Notes: a model not told the origin generated them from the sequence alone. A stretch of DNA of 64,000 bases from Engraulis encrasicolus (GCF_034702125.1 NC_085865.1:25906067-25970066); one strand, 5' to 3'. Shown: positions 53,671 to 64,000, counted from the first letter of the stretch. Numbers and translations: made by a program.

Positions 53671-55830
53671 CTGTGTGTGTGAGAGAGAGAGCGCCAGAAA
53701 AACTATACTTTTCTGCGCAAACTGAATGTATTTTTTAAGCTAAGAATGTTACTGTAAATATTCCCACTGTGCCTTTATTGTACATATAATTGTTGTTGAA
53801 TGTGTGTTACTCGTAAAGTTTACTAGCCAGTAACAATGCCTATTTTGCAATCTCTCAGGGTCCATTTCTTAAATGTCTTGCAACACGTACAAGATAGATA
53901 TGTGTTGCATCTTACTGCTACCTTTGGAAATTCGTCAGAGCCGTTTTCATCTACTGATAAACTCTCCTCATTTGAATTGCACAAACCCTACTACCCCCGT
54001 CCTGTCCAGTCCTGCTCTATCAGGCAATGTGGGGGGGAAGGGCGTTAGTGTCGGGGGAGGTGGTGATAGGTGCCTGACTTACTTGAAGCAAACTGTAAAC
54101 ACGTTTCCTTACCTCACTGGAATGTCTTGAAATACTTACATGGTGTTTTTTCCCCGCTAAGTTAACATACTACCTCCTGTTTTAGAAGGGGGTCAGAATA
54201 ACCCTGCAAAATGTTTTATGGTTCGTCCTTCCTTGCACATAAATACATCATTTCATATAACTGTCTTGTCCTTCTGTTTAATCGTGTGGTGATGGGAGTA
54301 ATTTCATTGTAGGTATTTTTCCCAACTGTAACTGAGCTCTTCGTGCGTTTGTGTGCCGCTCTTTTCCAATCTGCCTCCATTCCCACCGATCACTGATCCA
54401 TTCAAACAGATCGTAATCTCTGCATTCCTGGCAGGACCAGGGTAGGCTGGCGTTGGTCATCTCAGACCTCCTGCTGCCATCCCTGACATTATCCACCACC
54501 ACGGCATTACAGTAAAAACCAACCACCCATACACCCAGGGACCCCCCACTGCCACTCCCCATGGCCCCCTCAGAACATTACTCCCTCCTGGGGTGAGGAG
54601 TGCCGTTACCCAGCCCACCCCTGCAGAGCTCCCTTATCTCGTTTTGGACACAAATCAGTGTTGTACACACACACGCACACAGTAAAAGGCAGTGGACAGT
54701 AATCACTGGTCATGCAGGGGGGGCATAGATTTTTCCTACTAATGGCAGTGCATCAGTGTATGGTAGTTTAAAAAGAGCCATAATATGGCTTGGAGATGCA
54801 CCTTTTCCTGCGGGATTATAAATTCCAAGATTCTTCCACATAGGGAAAATGTTATTATTTCACCTAAGGGAAGGAGGCAGTTAACCATACAATTCATGCT
54901 TTCCAAATATATACAGTATATTTTCAACCTTGCTAAGTGAAACACTGGGCAACATTCTTGTTCAGGAAAATGCCTGAAAAGTTGTGAATTTGTAAAATAA
55001 GGTTGGATTCTTATTTCGAAGTGTGCATTACAACATGGTAGTAAAATAGATTGATTGATACAAAGTGTTGATATCAGTTATGTTTATTTGAAAATATATA
55101 TTTTGCCTGTTGCCAAATGAAGTAAAAACAGTAAGAAGTTCATCTGAAAGGAGTGAAACACTGGCTCGTTTTCTGTTGGTCACACCAAAAACACGTCACC
55201 ATATTCATGTACAGTATGCAGTGGCAGGACATTACAGGGGGAAAAACACACACAAACCTAATTGCATAGAGAGCTTCCACACAGTACTTTCAGTGGCGAG
55301 ACAGACCACAGTCTTGATTGTCCTAAAACACTTCTGTGGCTAACGCTATGCTGAGGTAACTGACTGAAGGCTAATATTTTAAAATGGTCGCCCCCACTAT
55401 GGGATACTCTTGTGTGCCTTGCCTGTAAAGTTAAGTACACCTGTGACATCTAAGACAACACATGAGGTTCTGTTAAAAAAGGCTTAGAGTCGCAAATGTT
55501 CACAGTTCATTATTACAAAGGTTGCAATGGACTTTCACGAAAACAAATGGTTTTCTTTTTGTTTTGTTTTAGATGGGTCATTGGATTGTCTTTCTTCATA
55601 CACTGCATGTCCACAAACAAAACACAAAAATGCTCACGCTCTCTATGTGTTGTATGCCTAGAAACCACCTATACCTTACCACCTTAAGACATACTTTTGC
55701 AGAAACGTACAGTAAATGCTTCCATTTTTGTCGTGGCCATCCCTTTTTCTCTAAAGGATCCCATACCACTTTCCCCTTTTTCCTCATCTACCTCTTTCCT
55801 GTTTTTTTTCCCCCTCCACATCATTCATGC
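53208..55830. other. Convergent 3' region between foxh1 and oplah
   Basis: No coding gene. It holds the foxh1 3' UTR (a (TG)n tract at 53629-53690) and the oplah 3' UTR. A minus-strand AATAAA at 55083-55088 is a candidate oplah poly(A) signal, about 745 nt past the stop. I see no clear plus-strand AATAAA for foxh1. Confidence 0.45.
53629..53690. repeat. (TG)n microsatellite in foxh1 3' UTR region
   Basis: About 40 bp of GT, an ACTG interruption, then GT and GA repeats. Confidence 0.95.
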
Positions 55831-55989
55831 TTAGACACTCTCTTGTGCACGGCGGTACTCAAACACGCTGCCTCGCTCAGCGAAGGTCTCCTTGAGTCGT
55901 CTGCGTTTGGGGGGCAGAGTGCCGTTCCCGTCGTCGTCCTCCTCCTTCTCATAGCCTCCTCCGCCTGGAGTGTGGAGGCTGAACATGTC
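55831..55989 (-). CDS. oplah: oplah last exon (stop codon)
   Basis: Acceptor TCCATAG|GACATG; 52 codons and TAA at 55833-55831. It encodes [29 protein letters not shown] and [13 protein letters not shown]. The acidic/basic insert before [10 protein letters not shown] is not in my memory of the human tail. Confidence 0.93.
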   Translation of the reverse strand, partial: DMFSLHTPGGGGYEKEEDDDGNGTLPPKRRRLKETFAERGSVFEYRRAQESV

Positions 55990-58900
55990 CTATGGACGCA
56001 CAAAAAAGTGGCCATTACATACCAGGCTTGTACGAAATTCCGAATGGAAAGAATTTCAATTCAAAGTAATGCCATAATACGAACACTAGGTGGTGGTGTT
56101 CTATGTACTTTCAATGGGTGGTGTAGATTAAATTCAAAGAAATTCAAGGTAATGGCACGACCTAGTGTTCGTATTATTTCCATTCGGCATTTCGTACAAG
56201 CCTGTTACATACGGACTGAAATTACGTTGATATTACTCTATCATCTGGACAATTCACTTCACTAATGAATTGCTATAATGAAGCTGCTCAGATGTTCTTC
56301 ATAAATAAGCTTACTGACAGAACAACACCCCCAGTGTATAGCAATTCTACATTTAAAAAGCTTCAGATACTCATGTGTCCTTCCATACCAATTATGTAAT
56401 CCTAGAGGGTATTCAGAGTGGTAACTCATGTAAAACAGAGGTCTCAGAGGTTTGTCGTGCTATAAAGCCAAGTCAAACGGCTCTTCTAGTAGACTAACCA
56501 CAGTCTCCAAGGTAAGGCTGCACTGCTCCACCAACTGCTAGCTGGTCCCATAGGATTCAATTTATATAACTGCTAGAATTGTAGTATTGCATTGCCCGAG
56601 TAAGAATAGCCGGAAGAACAGAATGGTCAATCAACTGAAGGGAAGGTGCAAAATCTGCTTATTTTAGGAAATGGTGGAAAATCACTTTAACCTACATAGT
56701 TAAGTAACTAAACCTGCTTTCTGAAACATGCCCCCACTGTTCTGAAACATGAATGAATGAGCAAGACCCAGCCTGTTGCTTGCTTCTGGTTCTCTTACCC
56801 CGGGCTGGAGGCTGACGGTGGTCTTGGCCCCCAGGTTAAGCACCCTCCCGTCGGCCCTGTGGAGGAGGTTCAGGCCAGCTTCTCCACTCTCCCCCCCTAA
56901 ACAAGCGGCGAGAAAACAAACAGATAAATGGAGAGATAAGCCTAGTGAATGTGACGTCACACAACACACAAGGCATTGTTTGTTTTACTCTGAAAGTGTA
57001 TCCGAACATTTTTTTCTCTGATGGTGATTTTGCACTTCAAACAACATTGATCATACTGATTGATCTTTTACTAGATCAATCTCTGATCAGCCAATAAATA
57101 AAACAGACAGAGCATCCTATCAAACTTCAAAAGAAAGAAGTTTACCACACACTTTCTTGACTTTATGCTTGTTTATTGCCTGAGCGAACCTGATGACGCA
57201 CAGAGGCGAAACGCGTTATTCGCTCTAAATAAACAAGCATAAAGTCAAGAAAGTGTGCGGTAAACTTCTTTCCTTTGAAGTATTAAACAATCCTGCTTTG
57301 CCAGCATGGATCTTTGAACTGTTGCATCCCATCAAACTGTTCAGTTACTTTGAGCTGTACCTTGTATGAATTGTAATATGAATAAAAAATCTGTTTATAT
57401 CACCACCTTCACTATTATCTGTACTAGAAACAGTATTACTATTGTTTATAGTAGAGTAGAGTTACTTTATTAATCCCAAAGAGAGATGAAGGTGTCAAGC
57501 AGCCCACATGTAGTATTAAGATGATGATTATGGGGTTGTGATTATAATTATGATTATCCCTAGCCAGGCCACGCCCTGCTAGTGACGCAACACCTTTGGC
57601 ATTGCTTCTAGTCAGGCCAAGAGCAATGTAAATATTGTTTCTGATCTCCGAAAAAATTGGGACCTCCACCCACTTTGTCGTACACCAGTCAACCAGTAGC
57701 AAACCTAGGGGGGCAGGTCAAGGATGCCGTTTGGGAAACACTTATTGTTATGCTCTTGGTCAGACCAAGGGCCTCATTTATAAAACCTTGCGGAAGAAAT
57801 GCGCCAAAAGATGGCGCACGCACGAATCTCAGGATGTACGTACGCAAGAAAATAATCAGATTTATAAAGCATGGCGCACGCACGTTCCACGCTGATCTCG
57901 TGTTATAAATCCCAACTGACTTTAAAGTTGTGACAAGTGTGCGCACCTGAAGACACATCCATAATTAACCATGAAAATTCAGTGAAACGCTCAAAATGAA
58001 TATTGATATCTGTGGACAGTGAGCGGAAAGCAGAGGGGACATTTAACAAATAGATGGAGAAAATTGGGCACTGTTGAGCTGTTAAGTTTGGGAGGTCATA
58101 CAACTTAATTAATACAACTGTCCGTGTCCCGGTTCATGTGTCCATATCATCCTCTTTTTCTTTTTTCTTTTTTTGTCTTTTTGTTTACCTCTGGTACAGC
58201 GTGGCCTTTGCGAGCATAACCATCCTCCACATGCTGTAATTCGAGGATTGGCATTTGATTTTTGTATTTTTATTTTATTTTACCTTTATTTCCCTGGTAA
58301 AATAAAGGTAAAATAAAATAAAAATACAAAAATCAAATGCCAATCCTCGAATTACAGCATGTGGAGGATGGTTATGCTCGCAAAGGCCACGCTGTACCAG
58401 AGGTAAACAAAAAGACAAAAAAAGAAAAAAGAAAAAGAGGATGATATGGACACATGAACCGGGACACGGACAGTTGTATTAATTAAGTTGTGCACAATGT
58501 GCCCCCATGTGAAATTCACCAGAAAAATATATAAAAATATTTTAGTCCTCCTGCATAAAAGTATAGGCCTATCGCTAATCAGGTGTGGCAAGTGGAAGAA
58601 AATAAACCTGTTACACAGGCAATGCAGGGGATGTGGGTCTACCACATCCTCTCACAACTACGGAGAGCCTGTCGTTTTGCCAACTGCAATGTGGGTAGCC
58701 TATTCTCCGTCTCATCGCACCTCATGCACCTGGTTTACCGGTCACTGCGCGCAGCTGTATGCTTTCAGTTCAAAGCGCGACGCTCCAACTATCAATTGGC
58801 ACATCCATTGACCACTTGACATCTACTGGGCCTCTGGGCATTTTCTATTCTGTATTTATTTAATGTGGGTATTATAAACGTGTATTATCAGGCTATAAGG

Positions 58901-61900
58901 ACAACTGCTGTCTTAGAAATGCACTCTGCTTCATTGCTGACGAACCGCACGACAAAGAAACGGCATGCATTGGAAGAAGGAGTAACGAAGCTGTCAATCA
59001 CTATGGCACTTGATTGCTTGCCTGTATGCCGAATGACGAGAAAATCAACCATCACTTTTCTATTACTGGTACAGCTGCACTCCGCGGGCAGATGATTCTG
59101 TAACTCAACTGTTGACGTAATTCCTTGCAGAGTCGGAGCGCACAAACGATTACAGTTTGGAGAGGTCAGGAAAAGACCTTCCTAACAGCCATACCGCAGA
59201 CACTTTTATACATACACCGAAATTATGTCTTGTCTAAACGTCAATTAAAACAAGCATGCAGAAACGGATTCCCCCCTTGAAAAATGACCGCACTTCGGTG
59301 ATCCATGCTGAAAGCAATGGTGAGTAATTAAAAGGTATTCCCAAATGTAGCCTAAATGTATGTTGTAGGTCGACTACTTCCTTACAAAACTAGCAGGTGG
59401 TTATGGATAGGCTAGGCTGGGCCTATATTTTTCCACCATTACCAACCAAACAACAACTAACCGTTGTTCGTTGCGAACTCGATTGACAAATGTTACATGT
59501 AAAGTGGCTATAGCCTATCGTGACACGTGAACTCCGTTTCTTTCCCCCCAACCAATTTGGTCGTTCTTCTACCTCCCGAAGTTGCGCTTTCCGCTATTAT
59601 TCTTTTTTTTGTGCGTACGCATGGGTCAAACTTTGCGTGGAGCTGCGCACATTTACCACCATGTTCTTTTTCTATAAATACCAAACCTTGCGGTGAACTT
59701 GGTGTGCGCCGTCTTTTGTGCGTACGCAGCCATTACAAATAAGGCCCCCAAGTATCGAAGAGATTTGAAAGTCGATGATAGTCAGGCTAGATTATCCCTG
59801 CCATGAAGTCCAATTCATCTAATTAACGCGTTAAAGTGACAGCCCTAATTCTTCCTACCATGAAGTCCATAGGGCCGTGTGGATCTCCGCTCGGTGAGGA
59901 CAGACAGCACCACCTTCTCCCTGAAGAGGAGTTTCCTGACGACCCCGTCTCCTCCCTTGTAGCGGCCGGCCCCTCCTGACCCTGCTCTCAGGGAGAACTG
60001 CTCCAGGATCACCGGGTACCTGAGGGACAACGCAGGAGCCAAACAACACACATGGATTTAAACACACATAAACCCCATACAAAATCTCACTGTGTCAACA
60101 TGCTACTGGTATCAGCACGAAAAGATTTGAAGTAAGAAAAGCAATGTAAAAAACAAACAAAACAAACTAGTAAAGCAGAGCTCTTTGACAGTGTATGATT
60201 AACAATACCAATTCAACAGATCTGTATGCATACTGTATATGTTTAAGTTTGCAGTAAGGCTTGGAAAAGCTGCAATTAGTCACAGCTTTTACTGGTTGCA
60301 TTGCAAAAGAACAAACAAACTAAAACCGTGAAAGGAAGTAACCTCCTGACAGTGGAGGAAACAAACCGTTTCTCCAGGATTTCTGGGTCAGTGATGCGCG
60401 TGTTGGTCATGTGACTGTGTACGCCACTGCGTCCGTCCCAGCCTGGCCCTGCTCCCGCACCCCCGGCCACCGTCTCGTAGTAGCCACTCCTCTCACTCCC
60501 AAAGGATATGTTGTTCATGCAGCCCTGCCGAGCACAGGAACTATTCATTAGGATTTTTTTTACAAGAGATCTTTAACTTTACATGTACAACTGCCATTTG
60601 TAATGTAGGTAATTGAGACAACATCTTTATGCAAGAGAGCTCCTGCTTGGCTCCAAATTTGAAACTGAAGAAGGCAATTTAGTTGCTGCTTTAGCAAAAA
60701 AAACAACCTGTCTGCGTAAATGGGCATGTGATAGCATCATAGCTTAAACACCAAATGACACCTTTGATAGCTAAATCATGTTGTCCCCTGATTCACAATA
60801 TTTTTGTACCATTCGTATGGCCGTTTCCCACTGTCTGGTATCAACTGATCTCACCATTTTCTCTTCTCCATTACAAAAAAATGTTTGTATTATTCATTCA
60901 ATGACCCCTCATACCTATATTTGGTATCACTTGCTCAATTTGAAGGGAATACAAGCATTGATGTATTAAGTTAGCATTAATAGACACATCTAATGCAATG
61001 GAAAATGATTAATCTGTAACCAAAAACCAAGTCAAGTCAGGACACGACGAGTTTGTACTAACCAGCTTGCTTTAGCAAGTGGAAAACAAATGTTTACACC
61101 GCTAAACTCACCTGAGAGGCTGCACAGACTTCAAACGCTCTAAAGATGACGTCCACGACCCTCTGTGACGTCAGCACGTTGCCCCCCACCACCGCTGCAT
61201 TCTGGGACGGCTGGAGGATGGAGCCGGGGGGAATGATAACTTTGATTGGAGCGAGGCATCCCTGAAGAAGACACAGATAGATACAGATACTCTACACTCA
61301 TATCTACACACAGATAAGACAACTATGCCATTAGCTGATAAGGACCACTGTTGCTGGTTTAGCATGAGCCAGACACACAGAGCATTTCTTTTTACAGTAC
61401 ATGTATGGGGCAGCTGTCGAAGACTGGTCCAGGATATGGTGTCGGGACCAAAGGGTTGTAGGTTTGAATCCCCCACCAGTAGAAAGAATGAGTGGTAGAG
61501 TGAATGTCCTTTACTGAGGCATCTGAGCGTGAGCACGCATTTATGCAGGACTGCTGCTAACCTGTTCCCAAGTAACAGCAATTTGAATTGACTTTAACAA
61601 CTGTGATCTTAACAAACATTTTGTGCAATTTATGCACTGCTGAGGGGTCAATTGAAAGACAGAGAAGTGTAAGAATAAGATACAGCTTTATGTAATGCAC
61701 TGTGTGTTGGTAGAGATGGCTACCTGGTTGATTCCAAAGAGTTCAGTTGTAAAGAAATGCTTTTTTACTCATCTGAGGAGCTTTCTCGATGCTCAACTAA
61801 GGAATGAAATGTCTTACAAAGTTCAAAAGAATCTTCATAGACATTAAAAAAGGATAAATAAATATTCGACCACCAAATGTCTTCCTCGCTGTGTGATTCA

Positions 61901-63711
61901 TCCTAAACATTTTGAAAAGACACAGGGTTCCTGACAGCTTTTCAACAAATTAGATTTTAGCAAGGGAGCTATACATGGTGCAGACATTTTTTTATACATG
62001 AGGTACTTCAACACCACGGCTCTAAATGAACACCTGCAAACCGGTCAAATGCTGGTGAAAATTCAGTTTGGCTGATAGAAAACAAAACGTACTTGCCACT
62101 TCGACCCATTAGTGAGTGTGCATTTAGCTAGTAAGATTAACATCTATTAGACATTTTGACCGGTGATGAAAAAAGTTCAACATCCAAGACCAATCATTTT
62201 GGGATGTGTGTCTGATCTCCCAGACGTACCTGGTTGAGTGGGATGTCCTGTCCCACCATGCAGCGTAGGCAGTATATAAGAGCAGAAAGGGTGATGGCGC
62301 GGGGAGCGTTGCAGTTGCCCCACACTTCTGGCCCCGTCCCAGAGAAATCAAACACTGCACTGCCCTGCAGAGGGAAAAGTGTGAAATCGTATCGTTTGTT
62401 GTGTCAATAAAAGATAAGACAGAGATAGTAAGAAGAAAAGGGCCTACAATTTAGAAACATGCTCCACTACATCTTACATTGGAAATGCTAGATGGTATCA
62501 TACTACAGTAATAAGTCCATAACTAACTTACTAATTTCATTTGATTAATTCTAGAAAAAAATGCATATCTTTTTGCAGTCAGGCAAGAAAGCAATGGAAA
62601 TATTTTGGAAGTTTGACAATTAAAGCTGACTTCAAAAGTATCTGTCTAAATATTAATTGTACTATGTCCATGATCATCATATTTTTTTTTTACTTCAAAT
62701 AACAGTCTTCGAAAAACAGACTACACAACAGCAGCAGTTCCAAAGATAGCCACTAGAGGTCAGATGACTGGCTCACCTCCTGTTCATTGATCTTCACTCG
62801 TAGTCTGATTGGCGTTCCATCGTCCATGTGATCCTCAGACTCCACCTCCAGAGAACCGGTCTGCTGTCGGCGGCGTTGGGCAAACTCTCTCAGCATGTCC
62901 CTCACAGCCAACTCTGCATTGCTCTAAAATCATACAGGAGTATACAGCAGTGCAACAATGCTCATCAGCTATACATGGGGTCTACATTTTTGTTTTCCCC
63001 TGACTGTGTGAAACTAACTGCACACAACTCAACCTCTGTTGGAAACCGCTGTCGGTCAAAAAATTAGCTCACATGGTTGGCTGCCAGTGTCTTGCCCCTC
63101 CTCACAACATCGTGTTTACAAACACTGAGAACCCATGTATAATGAGCTATAACATGGCATCAGAAATACACTTAATTATTATCTGAGCGTGGCAATAATT
63201 ATGAAAGACAATTTTGTGTCTCCTACATCCAATATTAACTAGCACAAGCACACAGCCGCGTATATATCCATGTATACAGGTGGCACTGCCTTCTCCATAT
63301 CTACTGTATAGTATTTTAATATTGTTTGTGAACACTACGTGTGTTTGTTAATACTGGTACGAGGTTTGTGAATACTTGACGTGACATCTGTCTCTCTCAG
63401 GAGACAAGGGTGTTCTGAACAACTAAACAATATTTAGCTCAATGCGCCATGTCCTCAAACACATAGTAGTTCACTTTCAGAACTCTAACAAAACGCACAT
63501 GCACACACGGAGACAGCGTAAATTTACCTGAATGTAGCCCATGTAGGCCTGAACCACGGGCAGGCCGTAGCTGTCGATCAACTCGCTCACCAGCAGACTC
63601 CCTCTCTGATTGGCTGCCACCTGTGCTCGCAGGTCTGACAGGTTGTCATGGAGATTACGAGTTCCGGAGCATTCTGGGTACTGGGCTGGGGCCATCAGGG
63701 CCTCTGTGACA

Positions 63712-63712
<1 letters not shown>
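55831..63712 (-). CDS. oplah: 5-oxoprolinase (ATP-hydrolysing), last 8 coding exons, 5' part outside window
   Basis: The enzyme opens 5-oxo-L-proline to glutamate with ATP in the gamma-glutamyl (glutathione) cycle, in the cytosol. Minus-strand exons are 63528-63712, 62777-62923, 62230-62364, 61112-61261, 60367-60524, 59859-60019, 56799-56896 and 55831-55989: 1193 nt, about 397 C-terminal residues of a ~1290-residue family. All belong to the HyuB (hydantoinase B/oxoprolinase) domain. Diagnostic blocks: [104 protein letters not shown] and HTPGGGGY. It is convergent with foxh1. Intron 56897-59858 contains nested transposons. Confidence 0.95.
56023..56204. mobile_element. hAT miniature element (CAGGCTTGTACGAAATT type)
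   Basis: The 182-bp element has inverted ends CAGGCTTGTACGAAAT / ATTTCGTACAAGCCTG and perfect 8-bp duplications TTACATAC at 56015-56022 and 56205-56212. It lies 33 bp from the last oplah exon acceptor. Confidence 0.92.
56799..56896 (-). CDS. oplah: oplah exon (penultimate)
   Basis: Acceptor GTTTAG|GGGGGG and donor CCCGGG|GTAAGA; 98 nt. It encodes [20 protein letters not shown] and [12 protein letters not shown]. The G run at the acceptor was resolved by reading frame. Confidence 0.9.
57125..57280. repeat. Hairpin with 51-bp arms enclosing a hammerhead-like loop
   Basis: Arms 57125-57175 and 57230-57280 are inverted copies with two mismatches. The 54-bp loop carries the hammerhead-like motif at 57182-57225. 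It lies in the oplah intron. Confidence 0.85.
57182..57225 (+). ncRNA. Minimal hammerhead ribozyme-like motif
   Basis: Stem I strand GAGCGAA (57182-57188) and C are followed by CUGAUGA (57190-57196). Next come C, a 2-bp GC/GC stem with loop ACAGAG, GAAA (57208-57211) and the one-pair stem III C-GC-G. UU follows, then UUCGCUC (57219-57225), which pairs with stem I over 7 bp. Same layout as 2517-2559, including one extra base after CUGAUGA. Activity unproven. Confidence 0.6.
57769..59747. mobile_element. PIF/Harbinger-type element
   Basis: Ends GGGCCTCATTTATAAAACC and TTACAAATAAGGCCC are inverted, flanked by CCAA on both sides (57765-57768, 59748-59751). Subterminal GCGCACGCACG and GTGCGTACGC motifs occur. 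It is about 1.98 kb with no intact transposase that I can recognise. It contains a 392-bp palindrome. Confidence 0.75.
58100..58491. repeat. 392-bp mismatch-free palindrome
   Basis: 192-bp arms 58100-58291 and 58300-58491 with an 8-bp spacer are exact inverse copies wherever I checked line by line, with no indel (coordinate sums constant at 116591). Confidence 0.93.
59820..59848. mobile_element. Short transposon end fragment
   Basis: Reads TAATTAACGCGTTAAAGTGACAGCCCTA, whose inverse begins TAGGGCTGTCACTTTAACGC, a widespread hAT-type terminus. Only about 28 bp is left. Confidence 0.45.
59859..60019 (-). CDS. oplah: oplah exon
   Basis: Acceptor CCTCAG|GTACCC and donor TTCATG|GTAGGA; 161 nt. 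It encodes [20 protein letters not shown] and [17 protein letters not shown]. The donor is partly duplicated 55-60 bp downstream. Confidence 0.93.
60367..60524 (-). CDS. oplah: oplah exon
   Basis: Acceptor CGGCAG|GGCTGC and donor GAAACG|GTTTGT; 158 nt. It encodes [20 protein letters not shown] and [20 protein letters not shown]. Confidence 0.93.
61112..61261 (-). CDS. oplah: oplah exon
   Basis: Acceptor TTCAG|GGATGC and donor TCTCAG|GTGAGT; 50 codons. It encodes [20 protein letters not shown] and [20 protein letters not shown]. Confidence 0.93.
61430..61510 (+). repeat. tRNA-like repeat fragment
   Basis: TTGTAGGTTTGAATCCC is B-box-like, followed by unique-looking sequence. Possibly a SINE head fragment. 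It lies in an oplah intron. Confidence 0.35.
62021..62180. mobile_element. hAT miniature element (GGCTCTAAA type), copy 2, damaged
   Basis: Collinear with 11693-11868: GGCTCTAAATGAACACC, TCAAATGCTGGTGAAA and CTAGTAAGATTAACATCTA are shared. The right terminus is missing, so no target duplication can be read. Confidence 0.65.
62230..62364 (-). CDS. oplah: oplah exon
   Basis: Acceptor CTGCAG|GGCAGT and donor AACCAG|GTACGT; 45 codons. It encodes [20 protein letters not shown] and [14 protein letters not shown]. Confidence 0.93.
62777..62923 (-). CDS. oplah: oplah exon
   Basis: Acceptor TTTTAG|AGCAAT and donor CAGGAG|GTGAGC; 49 codons. It encodes [20 protein letters not shown] and [20 protein letters not shown]. 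Confidence 0.93.
63528..63712 (-). CDS. oplah: oplah exon (first inside window)
   Basis: Acceptor CTCTCAG|CTGTCA and donor ATTCAG|GTAAAT; 185 nt. It encodes [20 protein letters not shown] and [11 protein letters not shown] long (GA)n tract forms the polypyrimidine tract on the minus strand. Confidence 0.93.
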
Positions 63713-63713
<1 letters not shown>

Positions 63714-63782
<69 letters not shown>

Positions 63783-63789
63783 GAGAGAC

Positions 63790-63852
<63 letters not shown>
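63714..63852. repeat. (GA)n and (GACA)n microsatellite
   Basis: About 60 bp of GA, then mixed GA/CAGA, then about 13 GACA units. It adjoins the oplah exon acceptor at 63713 with no gap. Confidence 0.97.
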
Positions 63853-63947
63853 GAGGAGGAAGAGAGGAGAAAGAAAAGAGAAAGAGAGGTAGGAGGAGAG
63901 TGTGAGAGAGACAGGTAGGGAGAGGGGAGGAAGGAGAGAAACAGAGA

Positions 63948-63988
<41 letters not shown>

Positions 63989-64000
63989 CAGACAGATCAA
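63853..64000. repeat. Purine-rich stretch with (GA)n
   Basis: AG-rich strand with a second pure GA run at about 63946-63981. No exon seen up to the window end. Confidence 0.9.

Larger units (their letters stand above)
57561..59789. mobile_element. hAT-like miniature element split by a Harbinger insertion
   Basis: Outer ends TAGCCAGGCCACGCCCTG and ATGATAGTCAGGCTA match the 33617-33849 copy. GATTATCC flanks both sides (57552-57559 and 59790-59797). The element's own ~250 bp is interrupted at 57768/59748. Confidence 0.8.

Noticed and set aside
58352..58645. Minus-strand open frame of 97 codons
   Set aside because: Covers the right arm of the palindrome and adjoining Harbinger sequence; no recognisable domain.

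Overview
The window is vertebrate, almost certainly teleost fish, nuclear DNA. It has multi-exon genes with GT-AG introns of 0.1 to 9 kb, many long (AC)n/(TG)n microsatellites, several tRNA-derived SINEs, hAT-type miniature elements with 8-bp target duplications, a PIF/Harbinger-type element, a Tc1/mariner-type element and a Penelope-like retroelement remnant. I cannot name the species.

Four protein genes are recognisable. (1) Alanine aminotransferase (gpt/gpt2-like), minus strand, 174-13792: nine coding exons including the start; the last exon(s) lie beyond the left edge. (2) ppp1r16a (MYPT3, a prenylated ankyrin-repeat PP1 regulatory subunit), minus strand, 21158-34130: ten coding exons, complete. 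(3) foxh1 (the forkhead partner of Smad2/Smad4 in Nodal signalling), plus strand, 49841-53207: three exons, complete. (4) oplah (5-oxoprolinase), minus strand, 55831-63712: the last eight coding exons; the 5' part lies beyond the right edge. From memory, FOXH1, PPP1R16A and GPT are neighbours on human 8q24.3 and OPLAH is on the same arm. This is therefore a conserved vertebrate block, with gpt and ppp1r16a transcribed in the same direction and foxh1 divergent from them.

Between the genes (13.9-21.1 kb, 34.3-49.8 kb, 53.2-55.8 kb) I see no further protein gene. These stretches hold microsatellites, transposon remnants and probably the non-coding first exon and promoter of ppp1r16a. The genes are not a pathway or operon. 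Alanine aminotransferase and 5-oxoprolinase both feed glutamate metabolism (2-oxoglutarate/glutamate and 5-oxoproline to glutamate), but their proximity is inherited synteny.

The most interesting non-genic structures are small RNA-like motifs inside repeats. A minimal hammerhead ribozyme core lies in one terminal repeat of the Penelope-like remnant (2517-2559, minus). A second one sits in the loop of a 51-bp-arm hairpin (57182-57225, plus), and a related but degenerate hairpin is at 16541-16712. A 392-bp mismatch-free palindrome (58100-58491) lies inside a Harbinger-type element that is itself inserted into a hAT miniature element. Several introns show local duplication of splice junctions: gpt exon 3 donor, gpt exon 5 acceptor, ppp1r16a exon 1 donor and oplah donor. 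ppp1r16a also has a GC-AG intron.
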